Assembly: GCA_963422675.2 (NCBI GenBank)
Contig: CAXVYS010000008.1
Span: 62,001-126,000, forward strand
Origin: UBA4416 sp963422675
GTDB lineage: Bacteria; Bacteroidota; Bacteroidia; B-17B0; Aurantibacillaceae
Direction: 5' to 3'
DNA length: 64,000 bases
The position numbers and the translations under genes were made by a program. This document shows, piece after piece, positions 52,947 through 61,331 of this stretch (within the stretch, counting starts at the first letter, position 1; every line of letters starts with the position of its first letter). The notes below the pieces were generated by a model. It saw only the letters and a program-made list of their open reading frames with translations, was not told where the DNA came from and ran no database searches.

Positions 52947-53465
52947 CTATTTTTTAATCGTGAGTCGCTCTTTTTTTCCTTTTTGAGCTGTGATAGAATC
53001 ACGGTAAATTGTTTTAATGATAAAGCCTTCTATCACATCATTTGGTTTTACAAACTGTGACTTCCCATTTACACTTAACATAGCTGTTTGAGTTCCCTTT
53101 TCATTATTCTTAACGAGCCCTAAATATTTAATATCCAGTGGAGCCTGAGTAATTATTGTATTCACAGGCTTTGTAACTGAGTTTGATATAGCTTTGGGTT
53201 TTGTTGAATGATTCCCTCCTGAATTTACAGACACATGGTGCTCACCAGAAAAATTTCCATTCTTTAAAAAAGGGTCTGAATAATTTAACTGTAACACTAC
53301 ATCGTTATCCTTTAACTCTGGTTCAATTTTTTTTAAGGATGTTTGAGTGGCATTAAATTCAGGATCGTCGTCTCCCTGCAAGGCACTATAAACCTTATAG
53401 CCAACATAGCCCCAGGCTATGAAGTTTACTACCGCTAATAAATATAATCTTGCTTTTTTCCCCAA
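52947..53465 (-). CDS. GspC/PilP-like inner-membrane protein
   Basis: 172 residues. Short cytoplasmic start, one membrane helix (LYLLAVVNFIAWGYVGYKVYSAL, ~7-29), a disordered periplasmic linker with Ser/Asn/Lys, then a small C-terminal beta domain (LDIKYLGLVKNNEKGTQTAMLSVNGKSQFVKPNDVIEGFIIKTIYRDSITAQKGKKERLTIKK). This is the architecture of GspC homology-region/PilP domains, which link the inner-membrane platform to the secretin. Assignment rests on architecture, position and the YLGLVKN...VNGKSQFVKPNDVI pattern. Confidence 0.75.
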   Translation of the reverse strand: MGKKARLYLLAVVNFIAWGYVGYKVYSALQGDDDPEFNATQTSLKKIEPELKDNDVVLQLNYSDPFLKNGNFSGEHHVSVNSGGNHSTKPKAISNSVTKPVNTIITQAPLDIKYLGLVKNNEKGTQTAMLSVNGKSQFVKPNDVIEGFIIKTIYRDSITAQKGKKERLTIKK

Positions 53466-53472
53466 TTGATCC

Positions 53473-54447
53473 TTAATGCAAATAAAAACGTTTTGATTGA
53501 CTTGGCGTAGAAATATTTCCTGCTGTATCCACTGAGCTCACGCGCCACCAGAGTTGCATTGGTGTACTGGAATAACTATAAATGCTGTTGATACGGGTTG
53601 GAGTAACACTATATGCGTTTGCACTCGCCAATGTACTGGTAAATGTACTGTCAGAACTAATCGCGAGAATATCATAATTTATATCTGTACTCGCCACATT
53701 TCTCGACCACTTTAAAAAAGTTGTATCACGTATACTCATACTATAAGTGTTTGGCGAAAATATAGATGCAGCAGCAGGAGACGTTAAATCTATTTTAAAA
53801 CTACGTGGTACGTGTTGATTTGATTGACTTGTCAAATTAAATGCTTTTACACTCCATGAATACACAGCATCGGCAGTAGTAACAGATGTATACGTATAAG
53901 CTGTATTTGAAATATTAGAAATTATAGTGATAGAACCGGTACTCACATTGTTTAATGTTAACTCATAATAAGAAGCAGGCGGTAGAGGGTTCCAGGCGAA
54001 ATTTATTATTTTGGATTTAGTCACATAATTACTGGCCGGTAAAATTGGGCTAACAGAAAGATAAGCTAAATTACTGGTAGTATCAATCACAAAGGTACGA
54101 GTTATATATGCTGTACTTCCTCCCGCATTTGTAGCCTTTACACGCCATTGGTAAGTTCCAGGTGTAAACGTATGACTAAATTTGGTTCCGGTAATATTTG
54201 TATCAACTACCAATTGCGCCACCGAGTTAAAATTTGGTTTTACAATTTGTAAATTATATTTTTCTGCACCATCTACTTCTTCCCACCAAAAAATAACCGA
54301 ATTGCTTGGGGTGCTTAAATTATCAGCAGGAGCTACCACATTGATCGTTGCGTTTTTTATATTCTTAACTACAAAATCTTTTGTGCAGCCTCCTATAATG
54401 GTCAACATCAAAAGCAAAACGGATGTGGCGCGAATTATATTTTTCAT
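53473..54447 (-). CDS. Lipoprotein with three fibronectin-III-like domains in the secretion operon
   Basis: 324 residues. ATSVLLLMLTIIGGC is a lipobox-type signal. Three FN3-like units follow: ~35-125 (VIFWWEEVDGAEKYNLQIVK ... YQWRVKATNAGG), ~128-215 (INFAWNPLPPASYYELTLNN ... YSWSVKAFNL) and ~220-324 (TFLKWSRNVASTDINYDILAI ... LWWRVSSVDTAGN). A lipid-anchored protein in this place could serve as the pilotin or a secretin stabiliser, for which no classical gene (gspS/pilF) is present; inference. Sits between the PilO-like and PilP-like genes. Confidence 0.7.
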   Translation of the reverse strand: MKNIIRATSVLLLMLTIIGGCTKDFVVKNIKNATINVVAPADNLSTPSNSVIFWWEEVDGAEKYNLQIVKPNFNSVAQLVVDTNITGTKFSHTFTPGTYQWRVKATNAGGSTAYITRTFVIDTTSNLAYLSVSPILPASNYVTKSKIINFAWNPLPPASYYELTLNNVSTGSITIISNISNTAYTYTSVTTADAVYSWSVKAFNLTSQSNQHVPRSFKIDLTSPAAASIFSPNTYSMSIRDTTFLKWSRNVASTDINYDILAISSDSTFTSTLASANAYSVTPTRINSIYSYSSTPMQLWWRVSSVDTAGNISTPSQSKRFYLH

Positions 54448-54509
54448 GACTAATTTATTTAATGTTTTATATATTGTATTAAAATAAGCTCTATAGTATA
54501 ACTATAAAG

Positions 54510-55049
54510 TTATGATTTATCTTTTTGTTGTTTAAATGATTGTGTAACGATAGCCAAAAATAAATTGGTTCTTTTAGTTTGAAGATCTTTAATGCTGTAA
54601 AATTTAGCCGATACTACCTTGGCAGAATAATTATATTCTTTCTCAACGGCATTTAGTAATAATAATAAGTTTTTGAAATTGCCGTTCACTACAAATTTAT
54701 TGGTTTGCACATTTAAGTTCGTACTCGAATAAAACGATTTTGCCGGAATTTCAGTGACCATGCATTCATTACTTTCTGCAAAATCAGAAATAAATGCCGT
54801 AAGCTGATCCCTTATAGAGCTTGAATCGGAAGCATTATACGCTTTATCCAACAATGCCATTTGTGCCTGCAACATCGGAATCTCTTTCTCCTTTTCCTTG
54901 AGCCACACTAACTTCTCACTCTTGGTTTTGGTATCCCGAAAAAGGGTAAAAGTTTTAGAGAAAATTAAATTATAAATCAGCAGTAGAAACACGAAAAATC
55001 CGCCTGTAATAAGGTAGATCTTTTTCGGGTATGTTAAATTTCGAAACAT
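54510..55049 (-). CDS. GspM/PilO-like assembly platform protein
   Basis: 179 residues: one membrane helix (IYLITGGFFVFLLLIYNLIF, ~11-30), a coiled-coil stretch (~35-70, TKSEKLVWLKEKEKEIPMLQAQMALLDKAY), then a ferredoxin-like domain (NKFVVNGNFKNLLLLLNAVEKEYNYSAKVVSAKFYSI). This is the PilO/GspM layout; the protein dimerises with GspL/PilN in the periplasm. Three bases behind the GspL-like gene. Confidence 0.78.
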   Translation of the reverse strand: MFRNLTYPKKIYLITGGFFVFLLLIYNLIFSKTFTLFRDTKTKSEKLVWLKEKEKEIPMLQAQMALLDKAYNASDSSSIRDQLTAFISDFAESNECMVTEIPAKSFYSSTNLNVQTNKFVVNGNFKNLLLLLNAVEKEYNYSAKVVSAKFYSIKDLQTKRTNLFLAIVTQSFKQQKDKS

Positions 55050-55052
55050 CTC

Positions 55053-56276
55053 TTATTTTGTTTCCAGCTTTAAAATAAAATTTGGCAAATGTCCTTCAGA
55101 ATTATAAATAAAGCTTTCCAGGTTAATCGACTTCACGAAATTCTGACTCTTCAATACATTTACCCATTCGTTTAATAATAAACTCTTATTACAATTCCCC
55201 TTAATAATTAATTCGTCGTTTTGAAAGCTCACCAAACTGTCTTCTTCCACGTCATCATTTTCAGGATTAAAATATAATTCTCTTAATACAATATCTCCCG
55301 GTAAAGATGCTGCCAGCTTATCAGCGTACACCGATAATTTTTTGTTTTCAAAAATACCTGTTTGCTCTATCAGGTTTTTCTTTTTCTGATAGTTCTCCAA
55401 TAGCTGGGTAATTTGAGAGTTTTTAGATTCGTATAGATTCAGCTCCACATCCAGCCTGGTATTTTCTTCAAATTTTTGAAAGAACACTACTGAATTTACA
55501 CCACTGATCACAAATATAATAATAACCAAAAGTGAAACCAGGTAACGTATTTTATTACTTTCTAAATGATTCCCCAATAATTTTGTAAGCTCTTTATTAT
55601 CTGAACTGTAATTAGCCTGCTGCGTTAAGTAACTAAATCCTGCAGCAAAAGAAACCGAATAAGCCGGCGACACATTGATTCCGTCAATCGCTAAATCTGC
55701 TTCTTTTAATCCGTCAAATGGAATAATTTCTTCTACTTCGCCATTCACTAAATTTAACTGATACGTTGAAGAATAAATTCTGTTATGCGCAGCGGTTAAA
55801 ACAGCTAATGAATTGCAAACCAAAGATCCGATAAATACATTTACCAATTCTGCTTTTAAGCTTGCAACGTGTGTTAAAATCTCGTCCAGTAATACTTTCC
55901 GGCAAATAGCTAAGTACCCGGTGTTATTGGTGTTCTTATAAAACTGGATATAAAATTCGTTTATGTTAATGGTGGGAAGGTGCTGTCTCACCAGGTCATT
56001 TAATTCCAGCGAATCGTTTTCACTGAAGATAATTTTTTTTAAAATAACACCCTTACCGTTTACTGTAATTACCAATGAAGCTTTATGCTTAGCAATTAAG
56101 CTTCCGGCATCGGCAATTGTATTGAACCTGCTTTTATCAGAAATTTCCAGTTTGTTTTTTTTCCTTTGCAGGAAGGCAACATAAACAGAAGCATCGTTTT
56201 CATCTATAATATACTCTACCGAACATACAGACGATTTAATCAGATATGATTTAGGTATCCATCTTTCCCACCACAT
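55053..56276 (-). CDS. GspL-like platform protein (PilM-like plus PilN-like fusion)
   Basis: 407 residues. Cytoplasmic residues 1-240 look like a degenerate PilM/actin-like domain (VCSVEYIIDENDASVYVAFLQRKK ... LVICNSLAVL-type segment, YSVSFAAGFSYL). A membrane helix (IRYLVSLLVIIIFVISGVNSVVFF, ~243-266) leads into a coiled coil (VELNLYESKNSQITQLLENYQKKKNLIEQ) and a PilN-like ferredoxin domain with the family motif YADKLAASLPGDIVLRELYFNPE. In T4P systems PilM and PilN are separate; their fusion is the GspL arrangement of T2SS. Recruits the GspE ATPase to the membrane. Confidence 0.8.
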   Translation of the reverse strand: MWWERWIPKSYLIKSSVCSVEYIIDENDASVYVAFLQRKKNKLEISDKSRFNTIADAGSLIAKHKASLVITVNGKGVILKKIIFSENDSLELNDLVRQHLPTININEFYIQFYKNTNNTGYLAICRKVLLDEILTHVASLKAELVNVFIGSLVCNSLAVLTAAHNRIYSSTYQLNLVNGEVEEIIPFDGLKEADLAIDGINVSPAYSVSFAAGFSYLTQQANYSSDNKELTKLLGNHLESNKIRYLVSLLVIIIFVISGVNSVVFFQKFEENTRLDVELNLYESKNSQITQLLENYQKKKNLIEQTGIFENKKLSVYADKLAASLPGDIVLRELYFNPENDDVEEDSLVSFQNDELIIKGNCNKSLLLNEWVNVLKSQNFVKSINLESFIYNSEGHLPNFILKLETK

Positions 56277-56282
56277 AGCAAA

Positions 56283-58205
56283 TTAACTGTAAATAATAGT
56301 TGGTTTAATAAAGATAGTTAATTTGTTTTGCGATTTGGCTTTTGTTCTGTTTCCAAAGATCCATTTTAAAACCGGTATTCTTGAAATTAATGGTAGCCCA
56401 GAGCCTGAAGAACTTGAAGAGTTTTCTTCTAAACCACCCAGCATAATCATTTCTCCGTTTTTAACTCTCACCAAAGATTGAAAATCCCTGTTGATAGTGC
56501 CGGGAGGTGCTGTAGTAGAAATACGCTCGGTAAAGGATGACTGTTTAACATTGATGGTCATGGTGATCTGTTCATCACCAGATACCTGCGGATCAATGGT
56601 TAATGAAAGGTCAGCATTAATGGGTTTGTATTGTTGGCTTTGTAAAATATTATTGGTTACACCCGACTGTACCAAATTGTTTGACACTTCTAAATAGTAT
56701 TCGGTTTTACCAACACTTAGTTTTGCTTCATGGCCGTTTAATGTCGCAATTTGAGGAGTAGATCTTATTTTTAAAGCACCTTGTTCCTCTAATGCTTTTA
56801 ACGTAAGGTAAAAATTAGGAGTTACATTTCCCAAATTTATAATTCCTAAACCATTGATTCCACTTATTAAATTATTGATAGATGCCGCATTTAAAGACAG
56901 ATCAACCTGGGGTATTAATCCACCACTTGTTGCGGCTGCCGGTTTGGTACCTAATCCCATACTGATTCCCGTTGAAATGGTATTGCTTTTTCTCACGTCC
57001 GCAATAATTACCTCAATGTGTACCAGAGGAACTACCAAATCAATTTGTCGTATAAATGCTTCTAATTCATTGATTCGGGGCTGAGACCCACTTACAATAA
57101 ATCCATTCAGGTCTTCAAAATTTTTAATGTCAACTCCTTTTTTAAGATCCGAAGGAATAAATTCCAATACTTTTTCAATGGTTCTGTTCTTTAAGGTAAT
57201 TAATTTACTTTGGCGTAATCCTTCTAAATTCCTATCTCCAAATAAATACACATCTCCTTCTTTTTTAAAGGTGAAATCTGTCCCGTTAAATAGCAATCTT
57301 AAAAAGTCATCATAATAAGCATTAACGATCTTAACGGTTGTATTTCCTTTTAATTCACTAAACAAAAAGTAATTCTTATTTAAGTCTTTTGAAACCGTAT
57401 TCACCAAATCGCTGATAGGCATACTTTGCACATCTACTGTAATAAGGCCATCCTGCACTGAAATTGCATTATTGGCTTTACCGGGATTTGTTAAAGAAAA
57501 ATTGGAACCGGAAGTTGCTGCTGCTCCATTATTACCGGCACTATTTCTGGTGGGATCTACTACTGCCACTTTTTTCTCAAGGATATAAAAATTATCAGGA
57601 GTAACAGATACTTTCATATCGTTAGCAAAAGCTAATTTCTCAATGGCGCTATTAAAAGGTGAGTTTTGTACATAACCACTTACCTGCTTCCCTGCAAGGT
57701 CTGGAGAAAACATAATATTTTTTCCACTCTGCCTCGTAATTTCCCTGGTTGCTGCTGCTAAGGTATCATTATTGAAATCGAAACTTAATAATTGAGCCGT
57801 GGGTTCGTATGTAACGTTTATTTTTTTTGTTGCTAATTTAACAGGAATAACAGGTGGATTATATTTTACAAAAGACATGATAGGTCCCACAAAATTGATA
57901 TCGAGGTTGTAAGTTTTACATAAAAACATAAATACTTCCAGGGCACTTACTTTAGAAAAATTGTTCGCTATTTTTGCATCTATCGTAGGGTCAACATTTA
58001 CATTTAAGTTATTATTTACACCTATGGCTCTTATAAATTCCTGGATAGAAGCACCATTGATAGAAAGATCCACTTTTTCGTTGATTCCGGGGCTTACTTT
58101 CCCTACTTCTATTAACTTTTGTTCTAAGATGGCAAACCTATCCTGAGCTTTCGCAGTAAACGTTAAAACCAGTAATAATATAAGAATGATCTTATTAGTT
58201 TTCAT
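56283..58205 (-). CDS. gspD: Secretin of the T2SS-like system
   Basis: 640 residues. Signal peptide MKTNKIILILLLVLTFTAKAQ. An N0/STN-like domain (VDLSINGASIQEFIRAIGVNNNLNVNVDP ~45-75) and further N-domains (TREITRQSGKNIMFSPDLAGKQVSGYV; FNGTDFTFKKEGDVYLF; KKGVDIKNFEDLNGFIVSGSQPRINELEAFIRQIDLVVPLVHIEVIIADV) precede the secretin channel domain (~430-640: GALKIRSTPQIATLNGHEAKLSVG ... SLVRVKNGEMIMLGGLEE ... LPLISRIPVLKWIFGNRTK ... LTIFIKPTII). Forms the outer-membrane pore. Start overlaps the end of gspE by 11 bases. No obvious C-terminal S-domain for a pilotin. Confidence 0.93.
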   Translation of the reverse strand: MKTNKIILILLLVLTFTAKAQDRFAILEQKLIEVGKVSPGINEKVDLSINGASIQEFIRAIGVNNNLNVNVDPTIDAKIANNFSKVSALEVFMFLCKTYNLDINFVGPIMSFVKYNPPVIPVKLATKKINVTYEPTAQLLSFDFNNDTLAAATREITRQSGKNIMFSPDLAGKQVSGYVQNSPFNSAIEKLAFANDMKVSVTPDNFYILEKKVAVVDPTRNSAGNNGAAATSGSNFSLTNPGKANNAISVQDGLITVDVQSMPISDLVNTVSKDLNKNYFLFSELKGNTTVKIVNAYYDDFLRLLFNGTDFTFKKEGDVYLFGDRNLEGLRQSKLITLKNRTIEKVLEFIPSDLKKGVDIKNFEDLNGFIVSGSQPRINELEAFIRQIDLVVPLVHIEVIIADVRKSNTISTGISMGLGTKPAAATSGGLIPQVDLSLNAASINNLISGINGLGIINLGNVTPNFYLTLKALEEQGALKIRSTPQIATLNGHEAKLSVGKTEYYLEVSNNLVQSGVTNNILQSQQYKPINADLSLTIDPQVSGDEQITMTINVKQSSFTERISTTAPPGTINRDFQSLVRVKNGEMIMLGGLEENSSSSSGSGLPLISRIPVLKWIFGNRTKAKSQNKLTIFIKPTIIYS

Positions 58206-59625
58206 TAATTAAATAAGGATAAATTTCTTCCAAACTTGTTTCTCCCTTCTCAAAAAGAGCTAACACATTTTCCGCCAATGTACTGATTTTATTTGACTTG
58301 CAGTAATCATTTATAGTGGTTTTTTGCTCCTTAATGTACTCTGCCAACTCTCTTGTAATGTTAATTACTTCGTATACAGCTTTACGGCCTTTATACCCTG
58401 TAAAATAACATTGGCTACATCCTTTGGCTTTAAACTGAACTTTAACCAATGAGTTTTGGTACCCTTTAGGAAGTTCAACCGGATCAAAATTATCCTGAGT
58501 TTTACAATGCGGACATAATACTCTCACCAACCGTTGAGCAACAGATAAATTAATTGTGTTTGCCAATAGGTAAGGTGCTACGCCCATATCAATTAACCTT
58601 GAAATTGTCCCCCACGCTGAGTTGGTGTGAATGGTAGAAAGTACTAAATGTCCTGTTAAAGCCGCTCTGATGGCCATTTGCGCCGTTTCAGCATCTCTTA
58701 TCTCACCCAGCATAATCACATCCGGATCCTGGCGCAAAAATGTTCGCAATGCTTCAGCATAAGTTAAACCTATATCCTCTTTTAACTGCACCTGGTTTAC
58801 ACCATCTAAAGTATATTCGATAGGATCTTCAATGGTTAAAATATTAGACTTTGGTTTATTTAATAATTTAAGCGTCGCATACAACGTGGTTGTTTTACCG
58901 GAGCCTGTAGGTCCACTGATTAAAATGATACCGTGTGGCTTTTGAACAGCCAATTGGTAACGTTCTATCTCTTCAGCCGTAAAACCTAATTTGAGAATGT
59001 CTATATGAGAAGCGTCATTTCCTAATAGCCTTAACACTACCTTCTCACCATGTAAGGTTGGCAAAATGGAAACACGTATATCCAGCTTCTGATTACTAAC
59101 GGTATATCTGATCCTGCCATCCTGAGGGAGTCTCTTTTCAGCAATATCACACTTTGCCGCAATCTTAATTTTGTTAATTAATGTGGGGTATTCTGTTTTA
59201 TTTACTTTGTGACGTTCTATTAACTGACCATCTACCCTAAACCGGATGCGACACTTATCATCATACACTTCTATATGAATATCACTGCTTCGTAAATTTT
59301 TCGCTTCCTTCACCAACGCTTCCAGAAAATTGCCTTCGTTTACATTTAGTTGGATAGCCGCAACTTCATTCACATTTTGATAAGCCTTGGGATAATTTAT
59401 GTTCAGGGATTTTTCAATCACACTGCTTGGTGTAGAAGTTAACCGGATTTGTTTACCGAGAATAATTTCAAGTTCTGCTAAAATAGACGATACCGATTGA
59501 ATTTCATCAATATCCAGGTACAGTATATTATTATCTAATTTTTCAGGGACGATCTTATATGCCCAGGCTTGCTCAATGGTAATAAGATGTTTAATATCGG
59601 GCTGTAATACAACTACTTCATTCAT
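58195..59625 (-). CDS. gspE: T2SS/T4P assembly ATPase
   Basis: 476 residues. N-terminal T2SSE_N-like domain (1-80), then the ATPase: Walker A GPTGSGKT at 238-245, Asp box near 266 (TIEDPIEY), Walker B DPDVIMLGEIRD at 300-311, His box TGHLVLSTIHTN at 324-335, and a zinc-binding tetracysteine motif, CPHC (371-374) with CSQC (403-406), as in GspE/PilB. Drives pseudopilus extension together with GspF. No retraction ATPase (PilT) is present, which argues for secretion rather than twitching. Confidence 0.95.
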   Translation of the reverse strand: MNEVVVLQPDIKHLITIEQAWAYKIVPEKLDNNILYLDIDEIQSVSSILAELEIILGKQIRLTSTPSSVIEKSLNINYPKAYQNVNEVAAIQLNVNEGNFLEALVKEAKNLRSSDIHIEVYDDKCRIRFRVDGQLIERHKVNKTEYPTLINKIKIAAKCDIAEKRLPQDGRIRYTVSNQKLDIRVSILPTLHGEKVVLRLLGNDASHIDILKLGFTAEEIERYQLAVQKPHGIILISGPTGSGKTTTLYATLKLLNKPKSNILTIEDPIEYTLDGVNQVQLKEDIGLTYAEALRTFLRQDPDVIMLGEIRDAETAQMAIRAALTGHLVLSTIHTNSAWGTISRLIDMGVAPYLLANTINLSVAQRLVRVLCPHCKTQDNFDPVELPKGYQNSLVKVQFKAKGCSQCYFTGYKGRKAVYEVINITRELAEYIKEQKTTINDYCKSNKISTLAENVLALFEKGETSLEEIYPYLINEN

Positions 59626-60145
59626 AATTTACAAAGCTACACTCCACATAATCAGTTACGTTCACCAAATATAATATAATTATACTCACGATATAAAATA
59701 TCACCATAAATCCTGCCAGTGGAATGGTTTTGTGAATACTCGTTTTATTGAGCGACAAACTCATTAAATGCCCCACTAACGAAAATATAAATGCGAAACA
59801 AAAAAAGTAAATCAGCCCAATTAAATTAAACGTCAATCCAATAAATAAAATAACCAAAACATCTGCAGAACCCAGTAATTCATTAATGATGACTTTATTT
59901 TTTTTAAACTTCAAAAACAAATACAATTTTATCATGAGCCATAAAACGCCCAGGTATACTACCGTTGATAAAACATTAACCAGCAAAATTTTTATGCCGC
60001 CCGTATATAAAACAGACGCCACACAAATGACTCCAAATGCAATTAAGATCCACAATGAAACCAAACGGTGTTTAAAATCCTGAAATAAAATAGCAAAGCT
60101 CACCAGCCCTACTCCACCCAATAATAAAAGCTGAATAAAAGGCAT
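59618..60145 (-). CDS. Short A24-type prepilin peptidase
   Basis: 175 residues with about six membrane helices. The two catalytic aspartates of family A24 are visible: D23 in LFQDFKHR and D95 in LLGSADVLVILFIGL, the GxGD motif with Ala in the third place (GSAD). The N-terminal methyltransferase domain and its cysteines, found in GspO/PilD, are absent, as in the TadV/CpaA/archaeal type. It overlaps the pseudopilin stop by one base and gspE by eight. Should process the four pseudopilins of both half-operons; whether they are N-methylated is open. Confidence 0.8.
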   Translation of the reverse strand: MPFIQLLLLGGVGLVSFAILFQDFKHRLVSLWILIAFGVICVASVLYTGGIKILLVNVLSTVVYLGVLWLMIKLYLFLKFKKNKVIINELLGSADVLVILFIGLTFNLIGLIYFFCFAFIFSLVGHLMSLSLNKTSIHKTIPLAGFMVIFYIVSIIILYLVNVTDYVECSFVNYE

Positions 60146-60567
60146 TAGTCAGGAGTAACTTCCTTTAGTTTTTCGTCGGCTGTAATTTGCCATACGTTAA
60201 ATTGTCCATCACCGTCAAAATCAACCACAGCAGTTGCTTTAGCCGTGAAACTATTTACAGAAGCGTCCAGCACATCAATTTTATAATTGGCATTTCCGTC
60301 TGCAGTAATCAACTTCGCTTGTTCAAAGCCTAAATCGTTTGCATCAGTAGTATATTTTGAATTAATATAAAAGAAATTTTTCTCCAGCATTAATACATGG
60401 CGTAATTGCAATTTGGCTTCTGTAGACTTTGTACGACTAATTAAAGGGAGAAACAAAGGTACCGACAAAGCCGATAAAATACCGATAATTGCCATCGCAA
60501 TTAAAAGTTCAAATAATGTAAATGCACCTAGCTTTTTATGTTTAAGTGTATTTAGTTGTTTTTTCAT
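60145..60567 (-). CDS. gspG: Major pseudopilin (GspG/PilE-like)
   Basis: 140 residues. Leader MKKQLNTLKHKKLGA then FTLFELLIAMAIIGILSALSVPL: Phe+1, Glu+5 (E20), Ala at -1. The C-terminal domain ends AVVDFDGDGQFNVWQITADEKLKEVTPD; the DFDGDG motif resembles the calcium-binding loop that stabilises GspG. First gene of the large minus-strand operon, followed with 1-base overlap by the peptidase. Name by position and size; it could equally be called PilE-like. Confidence 0.82.
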   Translation of the reverse strand: MKKQLNTLKHKKLGAFTLFELLIAMAIIGILSALSVPLFLPLISRTKSTEAKLQLRHVLMLEKNFFYINSKYTTDANDLGFEQAKLITADGNANYKIDVLDASVNSFTAKATAVVDFDGDGQFNVWQITADEKLKEVTPD

Positions 60568-60583
60568 TTTAAATTCAATTTGA

Positions 60584-60595
60584 TGCGTAAAGATA
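60584..60595 (-). promoter_or_regulatory. Possible -7 region of the large secretion/RHS operon
   Basis: Minus strand reads GTATCTTTACGC; TATCTTTA matches TAnnTTTG at 7 of 8 positions, about 20 bases before the gspG ATG. No TTG at -33. Confidence 0.4.
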
Positions 60596-60654
60596 CTAAA
60601 ATTATATAAATCCGGAGAGATTGTTAAAAGCGGCTCTTACCCCGAATAGAAAGC

Positions 60655-60684
60655 GGAATACCTATATTTGAGTATACGTATTCC
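60655..60684. promoter_or_regulatory. Inverted repeat upstream of the large operon
   Basis: GGAATAC (60655-60661) and GTATTCC (60678-60684) around a 16-base centre, about 90 bases before gspG and after the haemoglobin gene. No T tract, so an operator is more likely than a terminator. Confidence 0.4.
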
Positions 60685-60720
60685 CTTAATATAGTGGATC
60701 AAAAAAGATCTAAAAGAATA

Positions 60721-61203
60721 TTAAACTTGAAATGGTTTTCCGGGAACACCCCATCCCCATTTTGGCATAGGCTCGTCAGGATTCATTTTTAAGTCGTCGA
60801 TATTTGAATTTAAAACAGCAATGCGCGTGCCCCATTCAATATAAGCAACAAAAGCAGAGCGAAATTCAGGATCGTCCGGTAAACGGATCTCATCTGCCGA
60901 TTCAATCAATAAAGCAGCCCAGCGTTTCCGATGTTCTTCCGTTAAGTGTTTGGAAAGATGTTTTTGAATCATTTTAAAATGAGTTCCTTCTTCGGTACTA
61001 TACATCGCCGGCCCGCCAAATACTTCTGCTACAAAGTGGGCTACGTGTACCTGGTGTTCGGGCGACATATGCTTAAATATGGGTTCCAGCAATGCATCCT
61101 TTAATACTTTTTTATAAAACACATCCATTAATGTTTCGAAGGTTTTCATTCCTCCGGCCCATTCATAAAGTGTTGGAATGGTACTATTATTTTCATTTTC
61201 CAT
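60721..61203 (-). CDS. Group II truncated haemoglobin
   Basis: 160 residues. TLYEWAGGMKTFETLMDVFYKKVLKD is the truncated-globin start with Tyr at B10; HFVAEVFGGPAMYSTEEG-HFKMIQKHLSKHLTEEHRKRW contains the F8 histidine region; the C-terminal PMPKWGWG has the Trp G8 of group II (TrHbO). Binds O2 or NO under low oxygen or nitrosative stress. Single gene; its closeness to the secretion operon looks incidental. Confidence 0.88.
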   Translation of the reverse strand: MENENNSTIPTLYEWAGGMKTFETLMDVFYKKVLKDALLEPIFKHMSPEHQVHVAHFVAEVFGGPAMYSTEEGTHFKMIQKHLSKHLTEEHRKRWAALLIESADEIRLPDDPEFRSAFVAYIEWGTRIAVLNSNIDDLKMNPDEPMPKWGWGVPGKPFQV

Positions 61204-61331
61204 TACAGTAAATGTAAAGAATTTTCGAATTAAATTTAAATTTACAAGGTGTGAAATTAATAAAGGATTAATTTTAATGATTTCTTTTATTTATATTTAA
61301 TAACATAGAATCTTTACTTGATAATTATTAT

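Noticed and set aside
23774..60567. Type IV pilus for twitching motility
   Set aside because: No PilT retraction ATPase; PilM and PilN parts are fused as in GspL, and the linked cargo suggests secretion. A pilus-like role is not excluded.
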